A DNA stretch of 46,126 bases, from assembly GCA_964367905.1 (NCBI GenBank), contig CAYIZP010000024.1, positions 1 to 46,126 of the forward strand. The letters are read 5' to 3'. The notes under the pieces were generated by a model, which ran no database searches, had not been told where the DNA came from, and was given only the letters and a program-made list of their open reading frames with translations. Positions 31,265-40,032 of this stretch are shown here, piece after piece. The stretch is from CAUPWF01 sp964367905. Its GTDB lineage: Bacteria; Bacillota; Clostridia; Lachnospirales; Lachnospiraceae. The first letter of the stretch is position 1. Every line of letters starts with the position of its first letter. The translations under genes and the position numbers were made by a program.

Positions 31265-31807
31265 TTATTTTTTACCTGTCTTACCAACTTTACGTCTGAT
31301 AACTTCATCAGCATACTTAATACCTTTACCTTTGTATGGTTCAGGTCTTCTCTTATCTCTGATTTCAGCCGCATATTGTCCAACTTTTTCTTTATCAATA
31401 CCTTTAACAGTGATTTTGTTTTGTCCTTCAAGAACACTTTCGATTCCTTCTGGATCGATCATCTCAACTGGGTGAGAATATCCTAAACTCAATGTTAAAG
31501 TTTTTCCTGCTTTTGCTGCTCTGTAACCAACACCATTGATTTCAAGTACTTTTTCGTAACCAGCTGTTACACCAACAACCATGTTATTAATCAAAGTTCT
31601 TGTTAATCCATGTAATGATTTCATTTTCTTTAAATCATTTGGTCTTGTTACAATAATTTGTTCCCCCTCTTGCTTGATCTCCATCTCTGTTGGAAGTTCT
31701 CTCACAAGTGTTCCTTTTGGACCTTTTACAGTCACAACGTTATTCGCTGCAATCTCAACAGTTACTCCTGCTGGTACTGCTACTGGTAGTCTTCCTATAC
31801 GTGACAT
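31265..31807 (-). CDS. rplF: 50S ribosomal protein L6
   Basis: 180 residues. Two related domains; the C-terminal signature KEKVGQYAAEIRDKRRPEPY with GKGIKYADE is clear. It lies near the factor-binding site of the 50S subunit. Confidence 0.98.
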   Translation of the reverse strand: MSRIGRLPVAVPAGVTVEIAANNVVTVKGPKGTLVRELPTEMEIKQEGEQIIVTRPNDLKKMKSLHGLTRTLINNMVVGVTAGYEKVLEINGVGYRAAKAGKTLTLSLGYSHPVEMIDPEGIESVLEGQNKITVKGIDKEKVGQYAAEIRDKRRPEPYKGKGIKYADEVIRRKVGKTGKK

Positions 31808-31834
31808 ACCTTACCTCCTACACTTAAATTCTCG

Positions 31835-31856
31835 GAAGAGTTATTTATAACTCTTC
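31835..31856 (-). promoter_or_regulatory. perfect hairpin in the rpsH-rplF gap
   Basis: GAAGAGTTAT/ATAACTCTTC, 10 bp with only two bases between the arms. No T run follows on the minus strand. It lies in a 71-base gap inside an otherwise tightly packed operon, suggesting RNA processing or modulation of expression. Confidence 0.45.
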
Positions 31857-31878
31857 TGTTTTCAGTTTCTACATGTTA

Positions 31879-32280
31879 CTACCAAACAAATGCTATTACT
31901 TCTCCACCGATGTTTTGTTTTCTAGCTTCTTTGTCTGTGATTACTCCTACGCTTGTTGAAAGAATTGCTGTTCCAAGTCCTCCTAGAACCTTTGGCAATT
32001 TTTCATGACTTGCGTATACACGTAATCCTGGCTTAGAGATTCTCTTTAATCCAGAGATTACTTTTTCATTTTTGTCTACACCGTATTTTAATGTGATGTG
32101 AATTGTTTTGAATGCTCCATCTTCAACGATGTCATATTTTGTGATATATCCTTCGTCTAATAGGATGTTAGCAATTGCTAATTTCATTTTTGACATAGGT
32201 ACATCTACTGTATCGTGTTTCGCAGTGTTCGCGTTACGAATTCTTGTAAGCATATCTGCAATTGGATCGCTCATTGTCAT
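31879..32280 (-). CDS. rpsH: 30S ribosomal protein S8
   Basis: 133 residues. Starts MTMSDPIADMLTRIRNA with GGAGG 9 bases upstream and ends with STSVGVITDKEARKQNIGGE, the family signature. In E. coli S8 represses the spc operon at the rplE region; no such site was identified here. Confidence 0.98.
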   Translation of the reverse strand: MTMSDPIADMLTRIRNANTAKHDTVDVPMSKMKLAIANILLDEGYITKYDIVEDGAFKTIHITLKYGVDKNEKVISGLKRISKPGLRVYASHEKLPKVLGGLGTAILSTSVGVITDKEARKQNIGGEVIAFVW

Positions 32281-32317
32281 GTGAAGTGTCCTCCTTATAT
32301 ATTTCTATTGTTTCGCC

Positions 32318-32503
32318 TTACCAGCTTGCTTTCTTAACTCCTGGGATTTGTCCTTTATATGCTAGCTCACGGAAGCATACACGACAAACACCATATTTTC
32401 TTAAATATGCGTGTGGACGTCCACAAATTCTGCAACGATTGTATGCTTGTGTTGAAAACTTAGGCGCACGTTGTTGCTTGATTTTCATTGCTGTTTTAGC
32501 CAT
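32318..32503 (-). CDS. rpsZ: 30S ribosomal protein S14, zinc type
   Basis: 61 residues. C24xxC27 and C40xxC43 (CRICGRPHAYLRKYGVCRVC) bind zinc, which marks the short type Z (RpsN1) form. It sits between rplE and rpsH as in other Firmicutes. Confidence 0.96.
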   Translation of the reverse strand: MAKTAMKIKQQRAPKFSTQAYNRCRICGRPHAYLRKYGVCRVCFRELAYKGQIPGVKKASW

Positions 32504-32514
32504 GATATACCTCC

Positions 32515-33054
32515 TTATTTTGTAAATGGCATGTTGAATTGTGTTAGTAACTCGCGTGCCTCTTCGTCTGTATTAGCAGTTGTAACAAATATGATATCCA
32601 TACCTCTAACTTTATCTACCTTATCGTATTCGATTTCTGGGAAGATTAATTGCTCTTTAATTCCAAGTGCATAGTTACCTCTTCCGTCAAATGCGTTAGG
32701 GTTAACTCCTCTAAAGTCACGTACACGTGGAAGTGAAAGGTTGATTAAACGATCAACAAATTCATACATTCTTTCTCCTCTAAGTGTAACTTTACAGCCG
32801 ATAGCCATTCCTTCACGAAGTTTAAAGTTAGCAACAGATTTCTTAGCTTTTGTTGTAACTACTTTTTGTCCGGAAATTTTTTCAAGATCTGCAACAGCTG
32901 ACTCTAATACTTTTGCGTTATCTTTTGCCTCACCAACACCCATGTTGATAACAACTTTGTCTAGTTTTGGCACTTCCATTTTATTTTTATATCCAAATTT
33001 TTTGATTAATGCATCAACCATTTCATTTTGATATTGTTCTTTCAGTCTATTCAA
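32515..33054 (-). CDS. rplE: 50S ribosomal protein L5
   Basis: 179 residues from a TTG start (NRLKEQYQNEMVDAL) placed 9 bases after AGGAGG. Diagnostic segments are VINMGVGEAKDN, LREGMAIGCKVTLRG and FPEIEYDKVDKVRGMDIIF. It binds 5S rRNA and the P-site tRNA. Confidence 0.97.
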   Translation of the reverse strand: MNRLKEQYQNEMVDALIKKFGYKNKMEVPKLDKVVINMGVGEAKDNAKVLESAVADLEKISGQKVVTTKAKKSVANFKLREGMAIGCKVTLRGERMYEFVDRLINLSLPRVRDFRGVNPNAFDGRGNYALGIKEQLIFPEIEYDKVDKVRGMDIIFVTTANTDEEARELLTQFNMPFTK

Positions 33055-33077
33055 AGTCCTGGACCTCCTTTCTCGAA

Positions 33078-33389
33078 TTAATCAATTACGTCTCCTGTTG
33101 ATTTTGCAAAACGTACTTTTTTGTCTCCATCCATCTTAAAACCAACTCTTGTTGCTTTTCCTTTATGGATATACATTACGTTTGACATATCAATAGGTCC
33201 TTCTTGGTGTACGATTCCACCTTCTTGGTTAGCCATGCTTGGTTTCGCATGTTTTGTAAGCATGTTAACGCCTTCAACCAATACAGTTCCTTTTTTACTA
33301 TTTACAGCAAGAACTTTTCCTTCTTTGTCTTTGTCTTTTCCAGCGATTACTTTAACAGTGTCGCCTTTTTTGATTTTTAATGTTGCCAT
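33078..33389 (-). CDS. rplX: 50S ribosomal protein L24
   Basis: 103 residues. A KOW motif lies near the N-terminus (IKKGDTVKVIAGKDKDKEGK). It starts 50S assembly. ATG behind TAGGAGG; 11 bases after rplN. Confidence 0.98.
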   Translation of the reverse strand: MATLKIKKGDTVKVIAGKDKDKEGKVLAVNSKKGTVLVEGVNMLTKHAKPSMANQEGGIVHQEGPIDMSNVMYIHKGKATRVGFKMDGDKKVRFAKSTGDVID

Positions 33390-33400
33390 TACGACACCTC

Positions 33401-33769
33401 CTATAATACTTCTGGAGCAAGTGAAACAATCTTCATAAATTGTTTTTCACGAAGCTCTCTAGCTACTGGTCCGAAAATACGTGTTCCTCTTGGATTCTTA
33501 TCATCCTTAATTATTACTGCAGCATTTTCATCAAATTTGATATATGAACCGTCTTTACGACGTGCACCTTTTACAGTACGAACAACTACGGCTTTCACTA
33601 CATCACCTTTTTTTACAACACCGCCTGGTGTTGCATCTTTAACAGTTGCAACGATTACATCACCAATAGCTGCATATCTTCTAGTAGATCCGCCTAATAC
33701 GCGAATGCAAAGAATCTCTTTGGCACCTGTATTATCTGCTACTTTAAGTCTACTCTCTTGTTGTATCAT
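33401..33769 (-). CDS. rplN: 50S ribosomal protein L14
   Basis: 122 residues. MIQQESRLKVADNTGAKEIL at the start and RGTRIFGPVARELRE near the end are characteristic. It forms intersubunit bridges and binds silencing factors. Confidence 0.98.
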   Translation of the reverse strand: MIQQESRLKVADNTGAKEILCIRVLGGSTRRYAAIGDVIVATVKDATPGGVVKKGDVVKAVVVRTVKGARRKDGSYIKFDENAAVIIKDDKNPRGTRIFGPVARELREKQFMKIVSLAPEVL

Positions 33770-33812
33770 GCAGGTAAACCTCCTTTATTTATCTTGTTAA
33801 ACTTATTTGCTA

Positions 33813-34067
33813 TTATTTTGCTCTCTCCATTACTTCAACAAGTCTCCATCTCTTATCTTTTGAAAGTGGTCTTGTTTCCATAACTCTAACTTTGTCTCCG
33901 ATGTTGCATGTGTTCTCTTCATCATGAGCCTTTAATTTATATGTTCTCTTTACAATTTTGTTGTATAGAGGGTGTTTTACGTTATCTTGTACTGCAACAA
34001 CAATTGTTTTGTCCATTTTGTTGCTTACAACCTTACCAACACGTGTTTTTCTTAAATTTCTTTCCAC
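33813..34067 (-). CDS. rpsQ: 30S ribosomal protein S17
   Basis: 84 residues from a GTG start behind AAAGGAG. An OB fold with the conserved RKTRVGKVVSNKMDKTIVV and GDKVRVMETRPLSKDKRW. Primary 16S rRNA-binding protein. Confidence 0.97.
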   Translation of the reverse strand: MERNLRKTRVGKVVSNKMDKTIVVAVQDNVKHPLYNKIVKRTYKLKAHDEENTCNIGDKVRVMETRPLSKDKRWRLVEVMERAK

Positions 34068-34122
34068 GATATCTGCTCCTTTCTAGAAATGATATACATT
34101 TAAAACTCTCTTTCGAATGCTA

Positions 34123-34326
34123 CTATTTGCTTGCAGTCTCTGTCATGATTGTTTGAATTCTTGCGATATTCTTTCTAACTTCTTTGATTCTGCTTGTGTT
34201 ATCTAATTGATTTGTTGCATTCTGGAATCTTAAATTGAAAAGTTCCTTCTTAGCAGCTACTAATTCTTCTTGCAATTCTGTAGCTGATTTGCCTTTTAAA
34301 TCTTCTACAAATTTATTAATTTTCAC
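34123..34326 (-). CDS. rpmC: 50S ribosomal protein L29
   Basis: 67 residues. The best start is the GTG giving a protein that begins KINKFVEDLKGKSATEL, with AAGGCGGTG upstream. It overlaps the end of rplP by 11 bases. Two long helices with FNLRFQNATNQLDNTSRI are typical. It lies at the polypeptide exit. Confidence 0.95.
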   Translation of the reverse strand: MKINKFVEDLKGKSATELQEELVAAKKELFNLRFQNATNQLDNTSRIKEVRKNIARIQTIMTETASK

Positions 34327-34753
34327 TGTTATCACCGCCTTCTAAGTCTGCGCGAGAAACTACTTTACATTTACATGGTAACTTGTGTGTTGCAAGACGA
34401 AGTGCTTCTCTAGCGATTTCTTCGTTTACGCCTGCGATTTCAAACATAACGCGGCCTGGCTTAACAACAGCTACCCAAAATTCTAATGTTCCTTTACCGG
34501 AACCCATACGAGTTTCAGCTGGTTTCGTAGTTACTGGTTTGTCTGGGAATATATTAATTGTAACTTTACCACCACGCTTGATATAACGAGTCATAGCAAT
34601 ACGTGCTGCTTCGATTTGGTTTGAACGGATCCAACATGGCTCCATTGCTACAATACCAAACTCTCCGTGTTGTAATGTGTTACCTCTTAAGGCTTTACCT
34701 TTCATAGAACCACGGAATTGTTTACGTCTTTTTACTCTTTTTGGCATTAACAT
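34316..34753 (-). CDS. rplP: 50S ribosomal protein L16
   Basis: 145 residues. MLMPKRVKRRKQFRGSMKGK at the start and GSGKGTLEFWVAVVKPGRVM are diagnostic. It helps position A-site tRNA. It begins 2 bases after rpsC and overlaps rpmC, so translation is coupled. Confidence 0.98.
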   Translation of the reverse strand: MLMPKRVKRRKQFRGSMKGKALRGNTLQHGEFGIVAMEPCWIRSNQIEAARIAMTRYIKRGGKVTINIFPDKPVTTKPAETRMGSGKGTLEFWVAVVKPGRVMFEIAGVNEEIAREALRLATHKLPCKCKVVSRADLEGGDNSEN

Positions 34754-34755
34754 AA

Positions 34756-35409
34756 TTATTTCGCGCTCCCTTCCTTAGTTCTTGTTGGAAGTACTTCACC
34801 TTGGTAAATCCAAACTTTAACACCAACTTTACCATAAGTTGTGTCAGCTTCAGCAAATCCGTATTGGATGTCTGCTCTTAAAGTTTGAAGTGGAATAGTT
34901 CCTTCGCTGTAGAATTCAGTACGAGCCATATCAGCTCCTCCTAAACGTCCAGATACAGCTGTTTTAACTCCTAGTGCTCCTGCTTTCATTGTTCTACCCA
35001 TGCAAGATTTCATAGCTCTTCTGAAAGAAATACGATTCTCTAGTTGTAAAGCAATGTTTTCAGCTACTAATTGAGCATCTTTATCTGGTCTTTTGATTTC
35101 TTTGATATCTACGATAAGTTTTTTGCTTGTATATTTTGCTAATTCAGCTTTAACTTTCTCGATTTCAGCTCCACCTTTACCAATTACGATACCAGGCTTT
35201 GCTGTGTGGATAATAATTTTAACTCTTTCAGATGCTCTTTCGATTTCAATCTTAGAAACACCTGCACTATATAATTTCTTCTTAAGAAATGTTCTAATTG
35301 CATGATCTTCTACAAGGCAATCTGCGAAATCTTTCTCAGCATACCATCTAGAATCCCAGTCTTTAATAACACCGACTCTTAAGCCATGAGGATTAACTTT
35401 CTGTCCCAT
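34756..35409 (-). CDS. rpsC: 30S ribosomal protein S3
   Basis: 217 residues. An N-terminal KH domain (VKIIIHTAKPGIVIGKGGAE, the GxxG being GKGG) precedes the C-terminal domain with SGRLGGADMARTEFYSEG. It forms the mRNA entry tunnel with S4 and S5. Confidence 0.98.
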   Translation of the reverse strand: MGQKVNPHGLRVGVIKDWDSRWYAEKDFADCLVEDHAIRTFLKKKLYSAGVSKIEIERASERVKIIIHTAKPGIVIGKGGAEIEKVKAELAKYTSKKLIVDIKEIKRPDKDAQLVAENIALQLENRISFRRAMKSCMGRTMKAGALGVKTAVSGRLGGADMARTEFYSEGTIPLQTLRADIQYGFAEADTTYGKVGVKVWIYQGEVLPTRTKEGSAK

Positions 35410-35420
35410 TATTTCCCTCC

Positions 35421-35807
35421 TTATCTTTCATTAAGCACTAATGTGATATGGCTCATTCTCTTTTCGATTCTGTAAGCTCTACCTTGTGCTCTTGGTTTAA
35501 TTCTCTTCATTGTTGGACCTTTATTCGCATAACATTCTTGAATAAATAAGCCATCAACATTCATTCCGTTGTTGTTCTCAGCATTTGCAATAGCTGATTC
35601 TAATAACTTCTTAATTAAGCTTGAAGCATATCTTGGGTTATATGTTAATATACCAAGTGCTGTTTGTACATCTTTACCTCTGATTGCATCCAATACGAAG
35701 CATGCTTTTTGCACTGAAACTCTAGCATAAGATAACTTAGCCGATGGTCTAGTATCTTTATTAGCATTTCTTTCGCGTTTGATCTGGGATCTATGTCCTT
35801 TTGCCAT
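35421..35807 (-). CDS. rplV: 50S ribosomal protein L22
   Basis: 128 residues. It has the conserved RPSAKLSYARVSVQKACFVL and a beta hairpin region containing PTMKRIKPRAQGRAYRI, which lines the exit tunnel and is a known macrolide-resistance site. ATG behind AAAGGAGG. Confidence 0.98.
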   Translation of the reverse strand: MAKGHRSQIKRERNANKDTRPSAKLSYARVSVQKACFVLDAIRGKDVQTALGILTYNPRYASSLIKKLLESAIANAENNNGMNVDGLFIQECYANKGPTMKRIKPRAQGRAYRIEKRMSHITLVLNER

Positions 35808-35835
35808 GGATGTATCCTCCTTTCAAATCTGTTAC

Positions 35836-36120
35836 TTATCTTTTAACTTTTGATTTCTTTTCGTCTTTTCCGTGACCTCTGTATGTTCTTGTTGCAACAA
35901 ACTCACCAAGTTTGTGTCCAACCATGTCTTCTGTAACGTATACAGGCACATGTTTTCTTCCGTCATGAACAGCGATTGTGTGTCCGATGAATGATGGGAA
36001 GATTGTAGAACGGCGAGACCAAGTCTTGATAACTGTTTTACTTTCTGTAGCATTCAATGCATCTACTTTTTTAAGTAAGCTTGCATCTGCGAATGGCCCT
36101 TTTTTAAGTGAACGACTCAT
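35836..36120 (-). CDS. rpsS: 30S ribosomal protein S19
   Basis: 94 residues. MSRSLKKGPFADASLLKKV at the start, STIFPSFIGHTIAVHDGRKH in the middle and MVGHKLGEFVATRTYRGH are diagnostic. It binds 16S rRNA in the head of the 30S subunit. Confidence 0.98.
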   Translation of the reverse strand: MSRSLKKGPFADASLLKKVDALNATESKTVIKTWSRRSTIFPSFIGHTIAVHDGRKHVPVYVTEDMVGHKLGEFVATRTYRGHGKDEKKSKVKR

Positions 36121-36146
36121 AGGTTCTAACCTCCTTGAAAACTTAT

Positions 36147-36989
36147 TTATTTGATACCTTTACCGTCTCTTCTTCTTACGATAAGTTTATTAGACGCTTT
36201 GTTTTTCTTTCTTGTCTTAAGACCAAGTGCTGGTTTACCCCAAGGTGTACAAGGACCCGGACGACCGATTCCTGTTCTACCTTCACCACCACCATGTGGA
36301 TGGTCATTAGGGTTCATAACAGAACCACGTACTGTTGGTCTAAAGCCCATGTGACGCTTACGTCCAGCTTTACCGATGTTTACAAGGTTGTGATCTCCAT
36401 TACCAACTACACCGATTGATGCTCTACAGTTGATTGGAACCATTCTCATTTCTCCTGAAGGAAGTCTAAGTGTTGCATATTTCCCTTCTTTCGCCATTAA
36501 TTGAGCGCTGTTTCCTGCTGAACGTACTAATTGTCCGCCTGCTCCTGGATATAACTCAATGTTATGGATTTGTGTACCAACTGGAATCGCTGCAAGTGGT
36601 AAGCAGTTTCCTACTCTAACCTCTGCCTCTGCTCCGTTCATAACTTTCATTCCATCTGTCAACCCTTGAGGTGCTAAGATGTATGCTTTTTGTCCGTCAG
36701 CATAACAAATCAATGCGATGTTTGCTGTTCTGTTTGGATCATACTCGATTCCGATTACTGTTGCTGCGATTCCATCTTTGTTTCTCTTGAAATCGATAAT
36801 TCTATATTGCTTTTTAGCTCCGCCTCCGCGGTGTCTTACTGTGATTTTACCTTGATTATTACGACCTGCAGTTCTGTTCTTTGCTTCACACAACGATTTT
36901 TCTGGTGTTGTTTTTGTGATTTCTGCAAAATCAGATCCTGTCATCTGTCTTCTGGAAGGTGTATATGGGCGGTAAGTTTTAATTCCCAT
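36147..36989 (-). CDS. rplB: 50S ribosomal protein L2
   Basis: 280 residues from the ATG (GIKTYRPYTPSRRQMTGSDF) behind AAAGGAG; a GTG three codons earlier overlaps the site. RHRGGGAKKQYRIIDFKRNK and the C-terminal NPNDHPHGGGEGR, with the histidine important for peptidyl transfer, identify it. Confidence 0.98.
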   Translation of the reverse strand: MGIKTYRPYTPSRRQMTGSDFAEITKTTPEKSLCEAKNRTAGRNNQGKITVRHRGGGAKKQYRIIDFKRNKDGIAATVIGIEYDPNRTANIALICYADGQKAYILAPQGLTDGMKVMNGAEAEVRVGNCLPLAAIPVGTQIHNIELYPGAGGQLVRSAGNSAQLMAKEGKYATLRLPSGEMRMVPINCRASIGVVGNGDHNLVNIGKAGRKRHMGFRPTVRGSVMNPNDHPHGGGEGRTGIGRPGPCTPWGKPALGLKTRKKNKASNKLIVRRRDGKGIK

Positions 36990-37060
36990 TACTGTCACTC
37001 CTTTCGTGTTTACTGTTTATTGTCACGGTTTCACTCCGTATGTTAGTTACATTTTTGTTC

Positions 37061-37372
37061 TTATAAACCTTGGAAGATTTCGATCTCAGCACTATCTGCT
37101 GTTAGTTGAACGATTGCTTTTTTAGTCTTAGCAGTTTTTCCATAATCTTTGCTTACAGAAACTCCACGTCTCTTGCTCTTTCCAGCTTGGTTCATTGTGT
37201 TTACGCTTTTTACTTTTGTTCCTTGGAACATTTTCTCAACAGCTTCTTTGATTTGAGTCTTGTTTGCTGTTGGATGTACTAAAAACGTATATTTCTTGTC
37301 AGCCATTGCTTCCATACTCTTCTCAGTTACCACTGGCTTGAGGATAACGTCATAATATTGAATATTTGCCAT
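37061..37372 (-). CDS. rplW: 50S ribosomal protein L23
   Basis: 103 residues. DVILKPVVTEKSMEAM and KKYTFLVHPTANKTQIKEAV are the family hallmarks. It lies at the tunnel exit and docks trigger factor and SRP. Its start overlaps the rplD stop by one base. Confidence 0.98.
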   Translation of the reverse strand: MANIQYYDVILKPVVTEKSMEAMADKKYTFLVHPTANKTQIKEAVEKMFQGTKVKSVNTMNQAGKSKRRGVSVSKDYGKTAKTKKAIVQLTADSAEIEIFQGL

Positions 37373-37992
37373 TATGCATACACCTCCCCGATTTTTTCAG
37401 CTGCTGCTTTTGTAGCAACTACTGTGTTATACTTCAATATATCATATACATTGATTGTGTTTGTGCGAGCTGTTTTTATTCCTGCGATGTTTCTTGCAGA
37501 TAATTCAGCATTTTTGTTTCCATCTTCAAGAACAACTAGAGCTTTTGCAACATTCAAGTTGTTTAATGCTGTTTGGAAGTTCTTTGTTTTGATTTCGCCA
37601 AAGTTTAATTCATCAACTACGATAAATTTGCTTGCCTCTACTTTTGATGTTAGAGCCGACTTAAGTGCCGCTCTCTTTTCTTTCTTATTTAATTTGAAAG
37701 AATAATCTCTTGGTGTTGGAGCGAATACTACTCCACCGCCTGTCCATTGAGGAGATCTTGTTGAACCTTGTCTTGCATGACCAGTTCCTTTTTGTCTCCA
37801 TGGTTTTCTACCACCACCACGAACTTCAGCACGTGTTTTTGCTTTTTGAGTTCCTTGGCGCTTGTTTGCAAGTTGTTGAACAACTGCCATGTGCAATAGG
37901 TGCTCATTTACTTCTACACCGAACACTGCATCATTTAAATCGATTGTCCCAACTTCTTTTCCTTCGATATTATAAACAGATACGTTTGCCAT
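37372..37992 (-). CDS. rplD: 50S ribosomal protein L4
   Basis: 206 residues. The basic loop RGGGRKPWRQKGTGHARQGS reaches into the exit tunnel. In enteric bacteria and probably in Firmicutes L4 also represses its own S10 operon through the leader upstream of rpsJ, which is long and structured here. Confidence 0.98.
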   Translation of the reverse strand: MANVSVYNIEGKEVGTIDLNDAVFGVEVNEHLLHMAVVQQLANKRQGTQKAKTRAEVRGGGRKPWRQKGTGHARQGSTRSPQWTGGGVVFAPTPRDYSFKLNKKEKRAALKSALTSKVEASKFIVVDELNFGEIKTKNFQTALNNLNVAKALVVLEDGNKNAELSARNIAGIKTARTNTINVYDILKYNTVVATKAAAEKIGEVYA

Positions 37993-38019
37993 CTGTGTGT
38001 CCTCCTTTCCTAGTCAAGC

Positions 38020-38703
38020 CTAGTTTGCTTTTTTTACAGTCTCTTTAATTGTTACCAAAGACTTCTTAGGTCCTGGCATAGAACCTTTTACTAAGATTAA
38101 ATTGTTCTCAGCGTCTACACGTACAATTTCAAGATTTTGGATTGTGATTTTCTTGCTTCCCATGTGTCCTGGCATTTTCTTTCCTTTGAACACTTTACTT
38201 GGATCAGATGCCGCACCGTTAGAACCTGCATGACGGTGGAACTTCGAACCATGAGTCATAGGTCCTCTACTTTGGTTATGTCTCTTGATCGCACCTTGGA
38301 ATCCTTTTCCTTTTGAAATTGCAGTTGCATCTATTTTATCTCCAACTGCAAAGATATCAGCTTTGATTTCTTGCGCTAGTGTAAACTCTTCTGCATTTTC
38401 GAATTTGAATTCTTTTACGAATCTCTTGCTAGATACGCCAGCTTTTTCGAAATGTCCTTTTTGAGCTTTTGTCACACCATGTCTGTGCACAATTTCTTTT
38501 TTACCGCTTTTATCTTTGTTTACGATTTTGTCTTTCTTGTCCACAAAACCTACTTGTACTGCGCTATAACCATCGTTATCAGCCGTCTTGATTTGTGTAA
38601 CCACACAAGGGCCAGCTTGCAATACTGTTACTGGTGTCAAAACACCATCTTCGTTGAAGATTTGAGTCATTCCGACTTTAGTAGCTAAAATAGCTTTCTT
38701 CAT
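38020..38703 (-). CDS. rplC: 50S ribosomal protein L3
   Basis: 227 residues from the ATG (KKAILATKVGMTQIF), behind AGGAGG; the frame is open for 16 more codons upstream without a site. The KGFQGAIKRHNQSRGPMTHG and HMGSKKITIQNLEIV segments are conserved. It helps form the peptidyl transferase centre. Confidence 0.98.
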   Translation of the reverse strand: MKKAILATKVGMTQIFNEDGVLTPVTVLQAGPCVVTQIKTADNDGYSAVQVGFVDKKDKIVNKDKSGKKEIVHRHGVTKAQKGHFEKAGVSSKRFVKEFKFENAEEFTLAQEIKADIFAVGDKIDATAISKGKGFQGAIKRHNQSRGPMTHGSKFHRHAGSNGAASDPSKVFKGKKMPGHMGSKKITIQNLEIVRVDAENNLILVKGSMPGPKKSLVTIKETVKKAN

Positions 38704-38779
38704 TTTTGTTTCCTCCTGTTTTCTACAGCGGATTACGTTCTTCGTAATCATCCTAGTCCTAGGATCTTAAACTGCTTTC

Positions 38780-39097
38780 TTATTTTTGTTTCATTTTGAT
38801 ATCAATAAACACTCCAGCTGGCATTTCTAATCTAGATAATGCGTCAACTGTTTTTTGTGTTGGTGCAATGATATCGATCAGTCTCTTATGAGTTCTTTGC
38901 TCGAATTGCTCTCTAGAGTCTTTGTACTTGTGTACCGCTCTTAGAATTGTAACTACTTCCTTCTTAGTTGGAAGTGGTACAGGCCCACTCACTTGCGCTC
39001 CTGTCTTCTTAACAGATTCGATAATTTTCTTTGCAGATGCATCCACCAATTGGTGCTCATAAGCTTTTAATGTGATTCTCATTACTTGACTTGCCAT
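38780..39097 (-). CDS. rpsJ: 30S ribosomal protein S10
   Basis: 105 residues. It starts MASQVMRITLKAYEHQLVDA and contains VSGPVPLPTKKEVVTILRAV and the KRLIDIIAPTQKTVDAL segment. It is a 30S head protein and also the NusE antitermination factor. First gene of the S10 operon, with AAGGAGG before its ATG. Confidence 0.98.
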   Translation of the reverse strand: MASQVMRITLKAYEHQLVDASAKKIIESVKKTGAQVSGPVPLPTKKEVVTILRAVHKYKDSREQFEQRTHKRLIDIIAPTQKTVDALSRLEMPAGVFIDIKMKQK

Positions 39098-39328
39098 AAA
39101 AAAAGTCGCCTCCTTTTCGTACTTAATACTTTAGTACGACAAGCGGTGACTGTACACTCTCCCGTGTGTGTCGTGAGTAACTCACACGTTGTTACCACAT
39201 CTCAGTGGTAGTTGCTGATTTTGTACAGTGACTTGTCGTCAGTTTCCTAACTTGACATTCGCTCCACGGAAAACTTACCATATGGCTATGGTAACAACCT
39301 CTCGTTTCATCGCTATCATGTCACAGCT
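39098..39328 (-). promoter_or_regulatory. S10 operon leader, multibranched RNA
   Basis: About 230 bases between the predicted start point and rpsJ. On the minus strand a long-range stem, ACGACAAG/CTTGTCGT continued by ACTGTACA/TGTACAGT (arms 39239-39222 and 39156-39136), closes a multiloop. Inside it are TACCAC/GTGGTA (39210-39193) and GTGAG/CTCAC (39185-39173). Upstream of it is an 8-bp hairpin, TTACCATA/TATGGTAA (39294-39275). This architecture fits an r-protein leader such as the L4-controlled S10 leader; no T run suggesting attenuation was seen. Confidence 0.7.
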
Positions 39329-39333
39329 CTATT

Positions 39334-39362
39334 AGTATACACGACTTCGTGTGTAATTGCAA
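39334..39362 (-). promoter_or_regulatory. S10 operon promoter (predicted)
   Basis: On the minus strand TTGCAA, 17 bases, TATACT. The spacer contains an inverted repeat, ACACGA/TCGTGT. Confidence 0.75.
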
Positions 39363-39412
39363 GTACTTTTTTATTTTTATTACAACCTTTATTACACCTA
39401 TATTACGACAGA

Positions 39413-39438
39413 GAAAAAGATGGGAAGTCACCCCATCT
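39413..39438 (-). terminator. terminator of the following membrane protein gene
   Basis: AGATGGG/CCCATCT with a 7-base loop and a TTTTTC tail on the minus strand, 6 bases after the stop codon. Confidence 0.85.
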
Positions 39439-39443
39439 CTCCT

Positions 39444-39965
39444 CTAGTTACAATGCTTTACAAACACTTCTTTCACATCTTCAAATACTATACCATAGTT
39501 ATCAGGAAACATAAAACCACCACTTGCTACAATTTCATCTTCGTTTTCATATAGCACGCGAAATGAGAATCCATGACTTGCGTCCATAACCTCTAAATGT
39601 TCATCATAACCGTCCCATTCTCTGAGATTATGTTTTTCTATCAATGCCAAAAGATCTGTTTCCAAATTTTTTCGTTCTGTTTCATCTAGCTCTATCTCTT
39701 TGCGCCCCTCCGTTTCAGGCGTATCAATATAAACCGTTTCATAGCTAAGATACATGGACTGCCCCCCACCTTCCTCGGTGGATAGTGCATTTCCGCTACT
39801 TTCAGCTAATTGGAATGACATCAAAGTATAACCATCTCTGTTCACCGTTTCATTCACACCTGTATTCATAATAACATCGATCTGATATAGTGTTATTGCA
39901 ACAAAGATTATAAGACTAATCACAATTGACATCGCTATAATTATTATTATCTTTTTTTTACTCAT
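39444..39965 (-). CDS. membrane-anchored protein of unknown function
   Basis: 173 residues from ATG (SKKKIIIIIAMSIVISL) behind AAGGTGGTG; an upstream TTG is in frame but poorly placed. A single N-terminal membrane helix (about 5-28) precedes an acidic extracytoplasmic domain with LAESSGNALSTEEGGGQSMY and DASHGFSFRVLYENEDEIVA. I do not recognise the family. It follows a predicted lipoprotein gene by 67 bases on the same strand and ends in a clear terminator, so both probably form one envelope-protein operon. Confidence 0.8.
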   Translation of the reverse strand: MSKKKIIIIIAMSIVISLIIFVAITLYQIDVIMNTGVNETVNRDGYTLMSFQLAESSGNALSTEEGGGQSMYLSYETVYIDTPETEGRKEIELDETERKNLETDLLALIEKHNLREWDGYDEHLEVMDASHGFSFRVLYENEDEIVASGGFMFPDNYGIVFEDVKEVFVKHCN

Positions 39966-40032
39966 TTTCAACAAACACCACCTTCAACGTACTGTGCATA
40001 AAACATTACAAGCACAAAATATTCTGCACGCA

